Shown here: positions 59,201 to 61,588 of the stretch, one piece after another
How positions within the stretch are numbered: position 1 is the stretch's first letter
Layout of the letters: the number at the start of each line of letters is the position of its first letter
Origin: Tiliqua scincoides
Lineage: Eukaryota; Chordata; Lepidosauria; Squamata; Scincidae
Direction of reading: 5' to 3'
Assembly (NCBI RefSeq): GCF_035046505.1
Contig: NC_089826.1
Span: 2,482,501 to 2,546,500, forward strand
DNA: 64,000 bases
Position numbers and translations under genes: made by a program
The notes under the pieces: model-generated
Databases searched by the model: none
What the model saw: only the letters and a program-made list of their open reading frames with translations
What the model was told of the DNA's origin: nothing

Positions 59201-61547
59201 CCATCCAGCTAAGATCTCTGTCAATCAGCAGCATCTCTTCAGGATCTTGGGCAGAGAGAAGTCTTTCCCACCACCTAAGATGCTTCAAGGGATTTATTTT
59301 ATATACCCATTTATTTACATTGGATCTGGGACCTTTTGCATGCAGAACAAGTGCTCTGCTACTGAGCTATGACCCCTCCTCATTCAGCTTCTGAAGCGAA
59401 AAATGCTGGATCTAACCATTGGCATCTCTGTCCCACCAATGCCTGCTGTGATTGGACAGAGCTCTTCAGGATCTCGGGCAGAGCCTTTTCTGCCAGCCCT
59501 AGTTCCAAAGATGTTGGAATTTAACCCGAGACTTTCCACATGCTACTTAGTTAAGGGCTTGCTAGCCTCGGAAGGGGAACTTGGGTCCCCTTTTTGGATT
59601 GTTAATGCCTTTCATTTCCACCTCTGCCCTACTCCTCAGCCCAAGTGAGTTTCACAAGGGGCCCAGAGTCACCTGGCTTGCTGTTGCAGGTCTCACAGGA
59701 ACAGTGTGCCCTGGAGGAACCGTTTCCCGTGACCTGTGCTTTAACGGTGCCTGCAGCAGGATGACTGCAACTTAACTGCGCCTCACATTTGAACAGAACA
59801 TGGCGTCTGCACTATGGGAAGGGTCCATAAATCCCTGTCGTAAACGTGTCTCTGGGGCCGGCAGTCCGTCACTGTAATGTTATTGGAGTTGGAGGCCTTC
59901 ATGAATGCAAGCTCTGCCGTGTTGATTTAATAAAAACAACAGGAACTGCCTTGTTTGGCCTTCTCACCCCTGTTTGCTGGCCCAGAAATTGATGTGGGAA
60001 AAAGTGGAAAGGCAGGACTGAGTGGGCTGCCCCCTGCCCCCTATGGTTTATGTGCTTCTTGGAGAATTGAGGGGAGGGCTGGGTTGTTACACTCTCATAT
60101 AATGATCAGCCCTTTTAAATGCCCATAAAAGCACATCTTTGGTCCTTGTTCAGCAAGCTGCTCCAATGAGGCTTTACAGCCTTATTTTACTGCCTGTTGT
60201 GCCCTGTGAGGGGGAATTGACCTGATTAAGGGGTTGGTAGTTATTTTGAGGGGTAGCAGCCGCAGGCAGCTGACTTTGCATAAGGCACTTATGTGCCAAA
60301 GTTCAGTTGCCAGCCAAGCTAACCCATGACGTTTTGGTGCCTGGGACAGAAAATCCACTTTGTTCCATCAGGCACAATATGCTCTACTGGGAAATTCTCC
60401 AGTATGAGACCCGTGGAAGTGGTTGGAATCTATGCTAGGGCACTACTTGGACGACACTCATAACAATGACTTCATGTGGTTTACTCGACTGAGGGCCCAA
60501 TCCTATCCAGATTTCCAGTGCCAATGCAGCACCAAGGTAAGAGAACAAATATCCCCTTCCCTTGAGGAGGTCTTCATGACTGCCCTGCCACTGCAGGATG
60601 TAGTATGTGCCCTGTTGACACAGCTGCACCCCCTCTGGAAAGTTGGATAGGATTAGGCCCTCAGTCGAGTAAACCGCATGAATTGAGAAAGGCGGAAACT
60701 GTTGTAAGTTACACTTTGGCCACCAGGTGGCACTACACTAAGCGGAATGAAGAAGCAAGTGTGGACACTGCAAACTGCTGAGTCAGGTGGGAACTCTAGA
60801 TTCCTGATGTAGTGTCCCTTGGCAGTACTGTTTGTTCCTCCGTCACCCGGGGCAGGAGAGAAGCCCAAGCTGAGCTCTCCAGCTTGGCTCAAGCCCAGGT
60901 GGGAGTGACCAGTTGATTACCTCAGGAGGAGCACAGGCAGCAGAATGTATGGCTCACAGAGGCCTCAAGTAGGATGCCCGGTCATGACACTAGAGCTCCA
61001 TGTGTCCTGGGGAGGAGGGAGGTATTAGGCTGGCTGGCTTGTCACCACCTGTAGCCTCCAGTCCCATCTGTCTGCCCCCCCCCCCCAATACATACAGACA
61101 TTGATATCATATGGCAAGCTGCTTTTGAATTTAGGGGGTTCTCAGATGCAGTTTGGTGAGCAATAGCTATTTTTAAACCTAAACCAACAAAAAAATTCTC
61201 TTGAATGTGTGTCCTTTAACTTATTAGCTGACTTGAGGATTTTTAAAAAGAAAAAGGTATGTTAATGTGGGTATGTTAAAATCAGCAACTGAATCAGTTC
61301 ATGATTCTTTCATTACCCTCCCCTCTTCCCAAGACATCCACTGCACTCTTTCTAGATGCCCATCTCCTGTCACCTCAGCTCATCCCTCCTCTGGAAGGCT
61401 GTGGGGCAGAGAACGGGCTTGGTGGGCTGTCCTCTATCGCTGAGTATTGTGGTGATGCAACAACAATGAAACTATTTGATTTGTCCTTCTCTTTTTGTGT
61501 AGAAAATCACCAATCGCATTTTGGGGAGAAAAGTGCCCTGGGAGTGA
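5246..61547 (+). CDS. ALMS1: ALMS1, centrosome and basal-body protein (spliced gene, whole span)
   Basis: Eighteen coding exons found by reading frame, splice borders and resemblance to human ALMS1 as I remember it: 5246-5281, 18277-18411, 19357-19552, 26066-28289, 30898-31057, 31990-33384, 33981-34111, 38105-39863, 40612-40737, 43579-43749, 46932-48115, 48446-48563, 52010-52228, 53231-53475, 54810-54993, 56789-56849, 58057-58156, 61503-61547. All phases join except between the third and fourth listed, where one exon is missing from my model. ALMS1 localises to the proximal ends of centrioles and to basal bodies and is needed to maintain primary cilia; human loss causes Alstrom syndrome. The protein is mostly serine-rich and low in order, with short conserved islands and a C-terminal ALMS motif. 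At about 2,870 residues (with the missing exon) it is much shorter than the human protein. No internal stop or frameshift is seen in any placed exon, so the gene looks functional. Confidence 0.93.
5440..6200 (+). mobile_element. CR1-like LINE, 3-prime end fragments
   Basis: The phrase TGTGGAACTCCCTGCCAC with a following GATGTGG is repeated at about 5468, 5586, 5697 and 5822, so several tandem or nested copies of the LINE 3-prime region are present. It continues into GGAGGAAAAGTCCATCACAG, CCAGATGCAAGG and a GATCTTATG tail near 6095; another tail (GCAGGATGCTGGACTGGAT) follows at about 6130. This is the widespread reptile CR1-type 3-prime sequence. No intact reverse transcriptase is present. Confidence 0.65.
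6950..7170 (+). mobile_element. MIR/CORE-like SINE
   Basis: A degraded tRNA-like head (CAGTGGCTAAGAGACGGAGG, then TTTGAACC) is followed by GACCTTGAGCAAGTCACT, an AATAATACTTATTTTATAGAG stretch, GTTGTGTGGATTATATTAAG and ATATGTATGTGAAGGGCT, the order seen in old amniote MIR elements. Divergence suggests great age. Confidence 0.65.
7537..8013 (+). mobile_element. ~477-bp retroposon with 12-bp target-site duplication
   Basis: The element is bounded by ATATAGCACTTG at 7525-7536 and again at 8014-8025, an exact 12-bp target-site duplication as left by LINE-driven insertion. It starts CCCCTGGGGGCTGGGG and ends CCGAGACTGAAGGATGCCAA. There is no clear tRNA-like A/B box and no poly(A) tail, so its class (SINE or short LINE remnant) is open. 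A second inverted partial copy lies at 1-186. Good flanks suggest a moderately young insertion. Confidence 0.75.
8092..8259. mobile_element. Harbinger-like MITE
   Basis: GGGCCCAGTCCTTTCCAG at the left and its near reverse complement GGTTGGATAGGATTGGCCC at the right enclose the same internal motifs (GGTAACAGAACAAATGTTCCC, GATGCAGTGCACG) as the copies at 1903-2101 and 60493-60660. Confidence 0.6.
9572..9691 (+). mobile_element. LINE/SINE 3-prime end fragment
   Basis: GCAAGCCCTTTGGGGACAGG, then GTTGAAAAGTGGTTTATAAT and an AATAAT tail, is the common 3-prime end of vertebrate L2/CR1-type retroposons. Only the tail is present. Confidence 0.5.
10142..10582. mobile_element. hAT-like MITE with perfect 8-bp duplication
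   Basis: Begins CAGGGGTGTCCAAACTTTTT and ends with the inverse GTTTGGTCACCCCTG. It is flanked on both sides by GTTAAGGG (10134-10141 and 10583-10590), an exact 8-bp target-site duplication as made by hAT transposases. The interior carries TGAATGAATGAATGAATG and a short CTG run (10360-10375). Same family as 29904-30243 and 42245-43282. Non-coding. Confidence 0.85.
11736..12201. mobile_element. hAT-like MITE, second family, perfect duplication
   Basis: Begins CAGCATTTCTCAAACTGTGA and ends AGTTTGAGAAGCACTG. GACTAGAA lies on both sides (11728-11735 and 12202-12209), a perfect 8-bp target-site duplication. Subterminal GGACCCAC/GTGGGTCCC arms identify it with 55975-56344 and 57612-57974. Confidence 0.85.
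12258..12366 (-). mobile_element. retroposon 3-prime tail
   Basis: Read on the minus strand: TGTAAACCGCCTTGGATTAA .. AAAGGCGGTATATAAATA followed by ATGTATAAAT units, the usual reptile LINE/SINE tail. The same tail recurs at 45478-45562 and, in + orientation and variant form, at 34248-34322. Confidence 0.55.
12770..13130 (-). mobile_element. CR1-like LINE 3-prime end
   Basis: The minus strand reads [19 protein letters not shown] in the frame of the CR1-type terminal sequence, with the typical AACTGGATGCC and ATGCTACACTAGATAGGCC tail. The ancestral sequence is the same as in 5440-6200. Truncated; no full LINE. Confidence 0.6.
16167..16464 (+). repeat. pair of 23-bp direct repeats
   Basis: AGGCGCTGATTTAATTATAA plus AAG occurs at 16167-16189 and again, identical, at 16442-16464, about 250 bp apart within intron 1. 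No recognised element lies between. Confidence 0.6.
18277..18411 (+). CDS. ALMS1: ALMS1 coding exon 2
   Basis: 135 nt, 45 codons, phase 0 at both ends, with acceptor TTTATTTCAG and donor CGG|GTAATG. It reads [16 protein letters not shown] .. [16 protein letters not shown]. Human exon 2 has no obvious identity here beyond size (about 126 nt); the case rests on open frame, phase match with exon 1 and clean splice sites. Confidence 0.75.
18412..19356 (+). other. ALMS1: ALMS1 intron 2
   Basis: 945 bp. At 18835 a CAGTGGTTCCCACACTT end of a hAT-like MITE is seen, with GATCCAAGATGG repeated at 18931 and 18971. The matching right end was not found, so this copy is truncated or diverged. Confidence 0.7.
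19357..19552 (+). CDS. ALMS1: ALMS1 coding exon 3
   Basis: 196 nt, phase 0 in and phase 1 out, acceptor TTGCTTCAG and strong donor CTAG|GTATGT. The peptide opens [17 protein letters not shown] and ends [17 protein letters not shown] .. NLTHPVLL. It aligns with human EVTDFPSLEEGILTQSE .. FCSPLLV, and 196 nt is also, as I recall, the human exon 3 length. Confidence 0.88.
20562..20797. mobile_element. Tigger-like (Tc1/mariner) MITE
   Basis: The left end CAGGCGTCCCCTGTATATAC and a right end whose reverse complement reads CATGGTCCCGTATCTGCAG are imperfect inverted repeats. Internal phrases such as GTGGTTTAGTGAAACCGTGG and GTGGATAAGTGAATCCATGG are the style of pogo/Tigger relatives. No transposase frame. 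Confidence 0.5.
21177..21220 (+). repeat. 19-bp tandem pair
   Basis: TTTGGCACTGTAATTGTAA occurs at 21177-21195 and 21202-21220, a local duplication with a 25-bp period inside the intron. Confidence 0.6.
23402..24281 (+). repeat. 27-bp direct repeats ~850 bp apart
   Basis: AGGTAACCTTAAGACTGCTT plus GAACTCT appears identically at 23402-23428 and 24255-24281. Sequence outside the 27 bp differs. They may bound an old insertion or be fragments of one repeat family. Confidence 0.5.
25495..25584. mobile_element. 90-bp squamate-type MITE (CAGCCCAATCCTA ends)
   Basis: CAGCCCAATCCTAT at the left and ATAGGATTGGGCTG at the right are exact 14-bp inverted repeats; the interior reads TACTTAGAAGTAAGTCCCAT and GGGGCTTACTCCTGGGAAAG. 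Related fragments occur at 28551-28641, 30571-30662, 45040-45106, 50034-50123 and 57796-57855. Abundance of this repeat is a main reason for the squamate call. Confidence 0.7.
26066..28289 (+). CDS. ALMS1: ALMS1 coding exon (human exon 5 onward)
   Basis: 2,224 nt; acceptor CTTTCTGTTTCAG|A, donor ACCA|GTAAGT, phase 2 in and 0 out, open throughout. The start (R)[13 protein letters not shown] aligns with human RGIPDKSEDTEWSS; later [13 protein letters not shown] aligns with human CSERVAELQRKPT. The rest is serine-rich and weakly ordered, with acidic patches. None of the roughly 45-residue repeats that fill human exon 8 is present. An alternative acceptor at 26021 would prepend [10 protein letters not shown] in phase 0; I prefer 26066 because phase and the human alignment agree. 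Confidence 0.9.
28290..30897 (+). other. ALMS1: ALMS1 intron, with a hAT-like MITE
   Basis: 2.6 kb. Contains ~90-bp squamate-type repeat fragments at 28551-28641 and 30571-30662, a CT-rich microsatellite near 29587-29614 and the hAT-like MITE at 29904-30243. No other gene is supported. Confidence 0.7.
29904..30243. mobile_element. hAT-like MITE
   Basis: CAGGGGTCTCCAAACTTTTT at the left and GTTTGGAGACCCCTG at the right are perfect inverted repeats over about 15 bp. The flanks AGCTAGGA and GGCTAGAA agree at 6 of 8 positions, a slightly decayed target duplication. A central inverted AATGAATGAATG/CATTCATTCATT block is shared with 52780-53045. Confidence 0.8.
30898..31057 (+). CDS. ALMS1: ALMS1 coding exon, conserved-looking 53-residue block
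   Basis: 160 nt; acceptor TTACATCAG, donor GAAG|GTATTG, phase 0 in and 1 out, fitting both neighbours. It reads [19 protein letters not shown], then a [18 protein letters not shown] segment. This is denser and more patterned than the exons around it and looks like a short functional motif, but I do not recall it in human ALMS1. Its membership in this gene rests on phase and splice sites. Confidence 0.8.
31058..31989 (+). other. ALMS1: ALMS1 intron
   Basis: 932 bp from GTATTG to CCTTTCAG. No repeat or gene identified with confidence. Confidence 0.6.
31990..33384 (+). CDS. ALMS1: ALMS1 coding exon (matches the 3-prime part of human exon 8)
   Basis: 1,395 nt, phase 1 in and out, acceptor CCTTTCAG and donor CGGG|GTAAGG. 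Conserved islands: [16 protein letters not shown] (human AKTLKEIRTLLMEAEN), [11 protein letters not shown] (human VMRSEPEGCSG) and, at the end, [17 protein letters not shown] .. [13 protein letters not shown] (human GSSVDSLAAHVKNLLQC .. ILRNAEEEESRVR). The last module is present twice: first copy around 33073-33180 ([17 protein letters not shown]), second around 33255-33384. Human shows a single copy, as I recall. Confidence 0.93.
33385..33980 (+). other. ALMS1: ALMS1 intron with CR1-like tail (minus)
   Basis: 596 bp. The minus strand at about 33490-33640 reads CAGGATGCTGGACTGGATGT and nearby phrases of a CR1-like 3-prime end. A pyrimidine tract and TTACAG precede the next exon. Confidence 0.6.
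33981..34111 (+). CDS. ALMS1: ALMS1 coding exon (human exon 9)
   Basis: 131 nt; acceptor CTTCCTTACAG, donor AAG|GTAAGA, phase 1 in and 0 out. It reads (A)[18 protein letters not shown] then [15 protein letters not shown], aligning with human AWNMKFNLAHDCGYSISELN and EDDRRKVEEIKAELF. Confidence 0.92.
34112..38104 (+). other. ALMS1: ALMS1 intron (4.0 kb)
   Basis: Contains a retroposon tail at 34248-34322 (GTGGAAAGGCGGGATATAAA, then AAATAAATAAAT) and otherwise ordinary intron sequence. Just after the donor, GGGGACACTAGTTTAG (34152-34167) and CTAAACTAGTGTCCCC (34174-34189) form an exact 16-bp inverted repeat. No gene supported. Confidence 0.65.
38105..39863 (+). CDS. ALMS1: ALMS1 coding exon (human exon 10)
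   Basis: 1,759 nt, phase 0 in and 1 out, acceptor TTCTTGATAG, donor GCTG|GTGAGA. It begins [19 protein letters not shown]. Conserved islands: [14 protein letters not shown] (human KFTTSITFSSHRH), [15 protein letters not shown] (human NRKALSCVHITLCPK) and [19 protein letters not shown] (human [19 protein letters not shown]). A short in-frame repeat, DTALPG twice, lies near 38246-38284. The bulk is serine- and threonine-rich and probably disordered. Confidence 0.94.
39864..40611 (+). other. ALMS1: ALMS1 intron with Harbinger-like MITE
   Basis: 748 bp from GTGAGA to GCTTGCAG. 185 bp of it is the MITE at 40092-40276; the rest is plain intron. Confidence 0.7.
40092..40276. mobile_element. Harbinger-like MITE, best copy, TTA duplication
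   Basis: 185 bp with near-perfect inverted ends: GGGCGCAATCCTAACCCCTT at the left and AAGGGGTTAGGATTGCGCCC at the right. TTA lies on both sides (40089-40091 and 40277-40279). GGGC-type ends plus a TTA duplication are the signature of PIF/Harbinger MITEs. Non-coding. Confidence 0.85.
40612..40737 (+). CDS. ALMS1: ALMS1 coding exon (human exon 11)
   Basis: 126 nt, phase 1 at both ends, acceptor GCTTGCAG, donor TCAG|GTATTT. It reads (G)[19 protein letters not shown] then ETTVESTHS, against human [20 protein letters not shown] and DTTVESSHS, one of the best-conserved stretches. Confidence 0.94.
40738..43578 (+). other. ALMS1: ALMS1 intron with large hAT-like element
   Basis: 2.8 kb. About 1 kb is the MITE at 42245-43282. 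40738-42244 is ordinary intron with no supported gene. Confidence 0.7.
42245..43282. mobile_element. 1.04-kb hAT-like element with internal minisatellite
   Basis: Left end CAGGGGTGCTCAAACATTTT, right end GGTTTGGGCACCCCCTA. Flanks CTGTACAC and CTGTACGT agree at 6 of 8. Its ends match 10142-10582. The interior 42470-42960 is a C-rich array in which GCTTGTGCTGCAG and CGGCTGCCTGCCC recur at irregular spacing, which gives long but meaningless open frames on both strands. Confidence 0.8.
43579..43749 (+). CDS. ALMS1: ALMS1 coding exon (human exon 12)
   Basis: 171 nt, phase 1 at both ends, acceptor GTTAAAATAG (weak pyrimidine tract), donor AAAG|GTAATT. It reads (G)[18 protein letters not shown] then [17 protein letters not shown], against human GSNDAIAPDFPAQVLGTRD and NIKHKEGIYSKRVVTKA. 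In human this unit is followed by three related exons (13-15); I found only this one here. Confidence 0.93.
43750..46931 (+). other. ALMS1: ALMS1 intron (3.2 kb)
   Basis: Holds a partial hAT-like end at about 44889-44945 (GTGGGTCATGACCCACCA palindrome), a 90-bp-type repeat fragment at 45040-45106, a retroposon tail at 45478-45562 (minus) and an old repeat at 46320-46550. No extra ALMS1 exon resembling the KEGIYSKR unit was recognised. Confidence 0.6.
46932..48115 (+). CDS. ALMS1: ALMS1 coding exon (human exon 16)
   Basis: 1,184 nt, phase 1 in and 0 out; acceptor CCCCATCTTAG after a long T-rich tract, donor CAG|GTATGT. Conserved islands: [16 protein letters not shown] (human TRSVFRSAKFYIHHPV), [16 protein letters not shown] (human VSLNELWNKYRERQRQ), [18 protein letters not shown] (human ELSLVDRLDRLAKILQNP) and [19 protein letters not shown] (human [19 protein letters not shown]). 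A glutamine/histidine-rich run follows the second island. Residues between the third and fourth islands are lysine-, arginine- and serine-rich. Confidence 0.95.
48116..48445 (+). other. ALMS1: ALMS1 intron
   Basis: 330 bp, GTATGT to CCTCTTTAG, with a pyrimidine-rich 3-prime half (TCTCTGTCTGTGTCTGTC). Nothing else. Confidence 0.7.
48446..48563 (+). CDS. ALMS1: ALMS1 coding exon (human exon 17)
   Basis: 118 nt, phase 0 in and 1 out. It reads [19 protein letters not shown], then [14 protein letters not shown], against human ANHVISSDSISSSASSFL and NKQNVHMLNKGIQA. The donor GCAG|GTCAGA is slightly weak. Confidence 0.92.
48564..52009 (+). other. ALMS1: ALMS1 intron (3.4 kb)
   Basis: Contains a diverged hAT-like end near 49449, a 90-bp-type repeat fragment at 50034-50123 and the hAT-like MITE at 51453-51837. 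A purine/pyrimidine-skewed stretch at 50280-50450 gives open frames on both strands without protein-like content. No other gene. Confidence 0.65.
51453..51837. mobile_element. hAT-like MITE, third family, perfect duplication
   Basis: Starts CAGAGGTCTTCAACCTTTTT and ends AAGGTTGAAGAACACTG. GTATAGAC is present on both sides (51445-51452 and 51838-51845), an exact 8-bp duplication. Subterminal GTGACCCC and GGGGTCATGATC arms. Non-coding. Confidence 0.85.
52010..52228 (+). CDS. ALMS1: ALMS1 coding exon (human exon 18)
   Basis: 219 nt, phase 1 at both ends, acceptor TACTCTAG, donor CAAG|GTCTCT. It reads (G)[18 protein letters not shown] then [12 protein letters not shown], against human GNLEIVNGAKKHTRDVGI and TFPTPSSSEAKL. 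The tail is lysine- and arginine-rich ([11 protein letters not shown]), like human KLKKNKKNSHE. The GTCTCT donor is not ideal, but frame and next exon agree. Confidence 0.92.
52229..53230 (+). other. ALMS1: ALMS1 intron with hAT-like MITE
   Basis: 1.0 kb; the MITE occupies 52780-53045. Remaining sequence shows nothing recognised. Confidence 0.65.
52780..53045. mobile_element. hAT-like MITE (short copy)
   Basis: Left end CATGGGTCTCCAAACTCCAG, right end GTTTGGAGACCCCTG; the internal CATTCATTCATT block shows it is inverted relative to 29904-30243. Flanks ATATAGAG and AATAGAGT are only loosely alike, so the copy is older or the border is off by a base. Confidence 0.7.
53231..53475 (+). CDS. ALMS1: ALMS1 coding exon (human exon 19)
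   Basis: 245 nt, phase 1 in and 0 out; acceptor CCCCTCTAG, donor CAG|GTAAAA. It reads (G)[16 protein letters not shown], then [19 protein letters not shown], against human GVSWFVPVENVESRSKK and [19 protein letters not shown]. The paired SWF(V/E)P motifs and the PWREPLRE block are strongly conserved. Confidence 0.95.
53476..54809 (+). other. ALMS1: ALMS1 intron
   Basis: 1.3 kb, no repeat or gene recognised. A short inverted pair (GATATACTGAACTGATC / GGTCCAGTATATCTG) lies at about 53828-53866. Confidence 0.6.
54810..54993 (+). CDS. ALMS1: ALMS1 coding exon, start of ALMS motif (human exon 20)
   Basis: 184 nt, phase 0 in and 1 out; acceptor CCCACCCAG, donor [28 protein letters not shown] followed by [19 protein letters not shown] is the core of the ALMS motif and matches human [18 protein letters not shown] and [19 protein letters not shown]. 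The ALMS motif, shared with CEP295 and C10orf90, is known to support centrosome localisation and is predicted helical. Confidence 0.97.
54994..56788 (+). other. ALMS1: ALMS1 intron with hAT-like MITE
   Basis: 1.8 kb; MITE at 55975-56344. The rest is ordinary intron. Confidence 0.65.
55975..56344. mobile_element. hAT-like MITE (second family, inverted)
   Basis: CTGTGGTTCCCAAACATTTT at the left, CAGTTTGGGAACCACTG at the right; subterminal AGGACCCACTTTTTAAAAAG relates it in reverse to 11736-12201. Flanks CTCTAGTC and CTGTAGTC agree at 7 of 8. Confidence 0.8.
56789..56849 (+). CDS. ALMS1: ALMS1 coding exon, ALMS motif (human exon 21)
   Basis: 61 nt, phase 1 in and 2 out; acceptor TTCTTCTTCAG, donor ACG|GTAAGG. 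It reads [20 protein letters not shown] plus a split arginine codon, against human VFLAIQKNKPISKKEMIQRSKR. Confidence 0.95.
56850..58056 (+). other. ALMS1: ALMS1 intron with nested MITEs
   Basis: 1.2 kb; a hAT-like MITE at 57612-57974 encloses a 90-bp-type repeat fragment at 57796-57855. A T-rich tract precedes the acceptor TTGGTAG. Confidence 0.7.
57612..57974. mobile_element. hAT-like MITE with perfect duplication and internal repeat
   Basis: CATTGTTTCACAAACTGTGA at the left and AAGTTTGAGAACCACTG at the right. TTGTAAGG is on both sides (57604-57611 and 57975-57982), an exact 8-bp duplication. The interior 57796-57855 (GTCAATGGGACTTACTCC .. GTAGGATTGCAGCC) is a fragment of the 90-bp squamate-type repeat, either inserted later or carried as part of the element. 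Confidence 0.85.
58057..58156 (+). CDS. ALMS1: ALMS1 coding exon, ALMS motif (human exon 22)
   Basis: 100 nt, phase 2 in and 0 out; acceptor GGTAG, donor ACG|GTAGGG. It reads (R)[19 protein letters not shown] then [14 protein letters not shown], against human [19 protein letters not shown] and EYKSYRLRAQLYKK. Highly charged and helical. Confidence 0.96.
58670..59010. mobile_element. hAT-like MITE inserted in a SINE, perfect duplication
   Basis: CAGGGGTGTCAAACTCACGT at the left and GTTTGACACCCCTG at the right, with ATCTAGCC exact on both sides (58662-58669 and 59011-59018). The right flank continues as SINE sequence (59011-59165), so the MITE landed in an existing SINE and is younger than it. 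Confidence 0.85.
59011..59165 (-). mobile_element. tRNA-derived SINE (minus)
   Basis: Minus strand reads GATGGCAAAGCATGTGCCTC, then GTTCCCAGGTTCAGCC (a B-box-like phrase) and the SINE body toward 59011. Its far end continues beyond the MITE near 58660. Typical reptile tRNA-derived SINE layout. Confidence 0.65.
59166..59380 (-). mobile_element. tRNA-derived SINE (minus)
   Basis: The minus-strand head is GTCATAGCTCAGTAGCAGAG (A box) followed by CATGCAAAAGGTCCCAGATC (B box), then a body ending GATGGCCACAGACAAAAGG. An AAATAAATGGGTATATAAAA stretch sits inside. Same family as 59011-59165. Confidence 0.7.
59400..59560 (-). mobile_element. SINE fragment (minus)
   Basis: Diverged third copy: GATCTCGGGCAGAGCC and CCAATGCCTGCTGTGATTGG correspond to the body of the SINE at 59166-59380. 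Head largely lost. Confidence 0.5.
60471..60682. mobile_element. palindromic MITE pair (Harbinger-like inside a longer inverted repeat)
   Basis: The inner part 60493-60660 (GGGCCCAATCCTATCC .. GGATAGGATTAGGCCC) is the Harbinger-like family. Unlike the other copies, its flanks are also inverted: TTCATGTGGTTTACTCGACT at 60471 pairs with AGTCGAGTAAACCGCATGAA ending at 60682. The whole 212 bp therefore folds as one palindrome with about 40-bp arms. Confidence 0.75.
61503..61547 (+). CDS. ALMS1: ALMS1 last coding exon (human exon 23)
   Basis: Acceptor TTTTTGTGTAG; reads [14 protein letters not shown] and stops at TGA 61545-61547. Human ends RVTNQLLGRKVPWD. The near-identical tail confirms the gene and its end. 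Confidence 0.97.
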   Translation, partial: KITNRILGRKVPWE

Positions 61548-61582
61548 AGCTGACAGCAAAACCAAGAGTTGCCTCCTGTTTC

Positions 61583-61588
61583 AATAAA
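61583..61588 (+). terminator. ALMS1: poly(A) signal of ALMS1
   Basis: AATAAA lies 36 bp after the stop codon, followed by a GT-rich stretch (CTGTTGTGTGAGTGG) at about 61611-61625, the usual downstream element. A very short 3-prime UTR of roughly 60 bp is implied. Confidence 0.7.

Larger units (their letters stand above)
58157..61502 (+). other. ALMS1: ALMS1 last intron, repeat-rich (3.3 kb)
   Basis: Holds a SINE cut by a hAT-like MITE (58670-59165), two more minus SINEs (59166-59380, 59400-59560) and a palindromic MITE (60471-60682). 59600-60400 and 60700-61480 contain nothing I can name apart from a C-run at 61076-61086. Confidence 0.7.
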
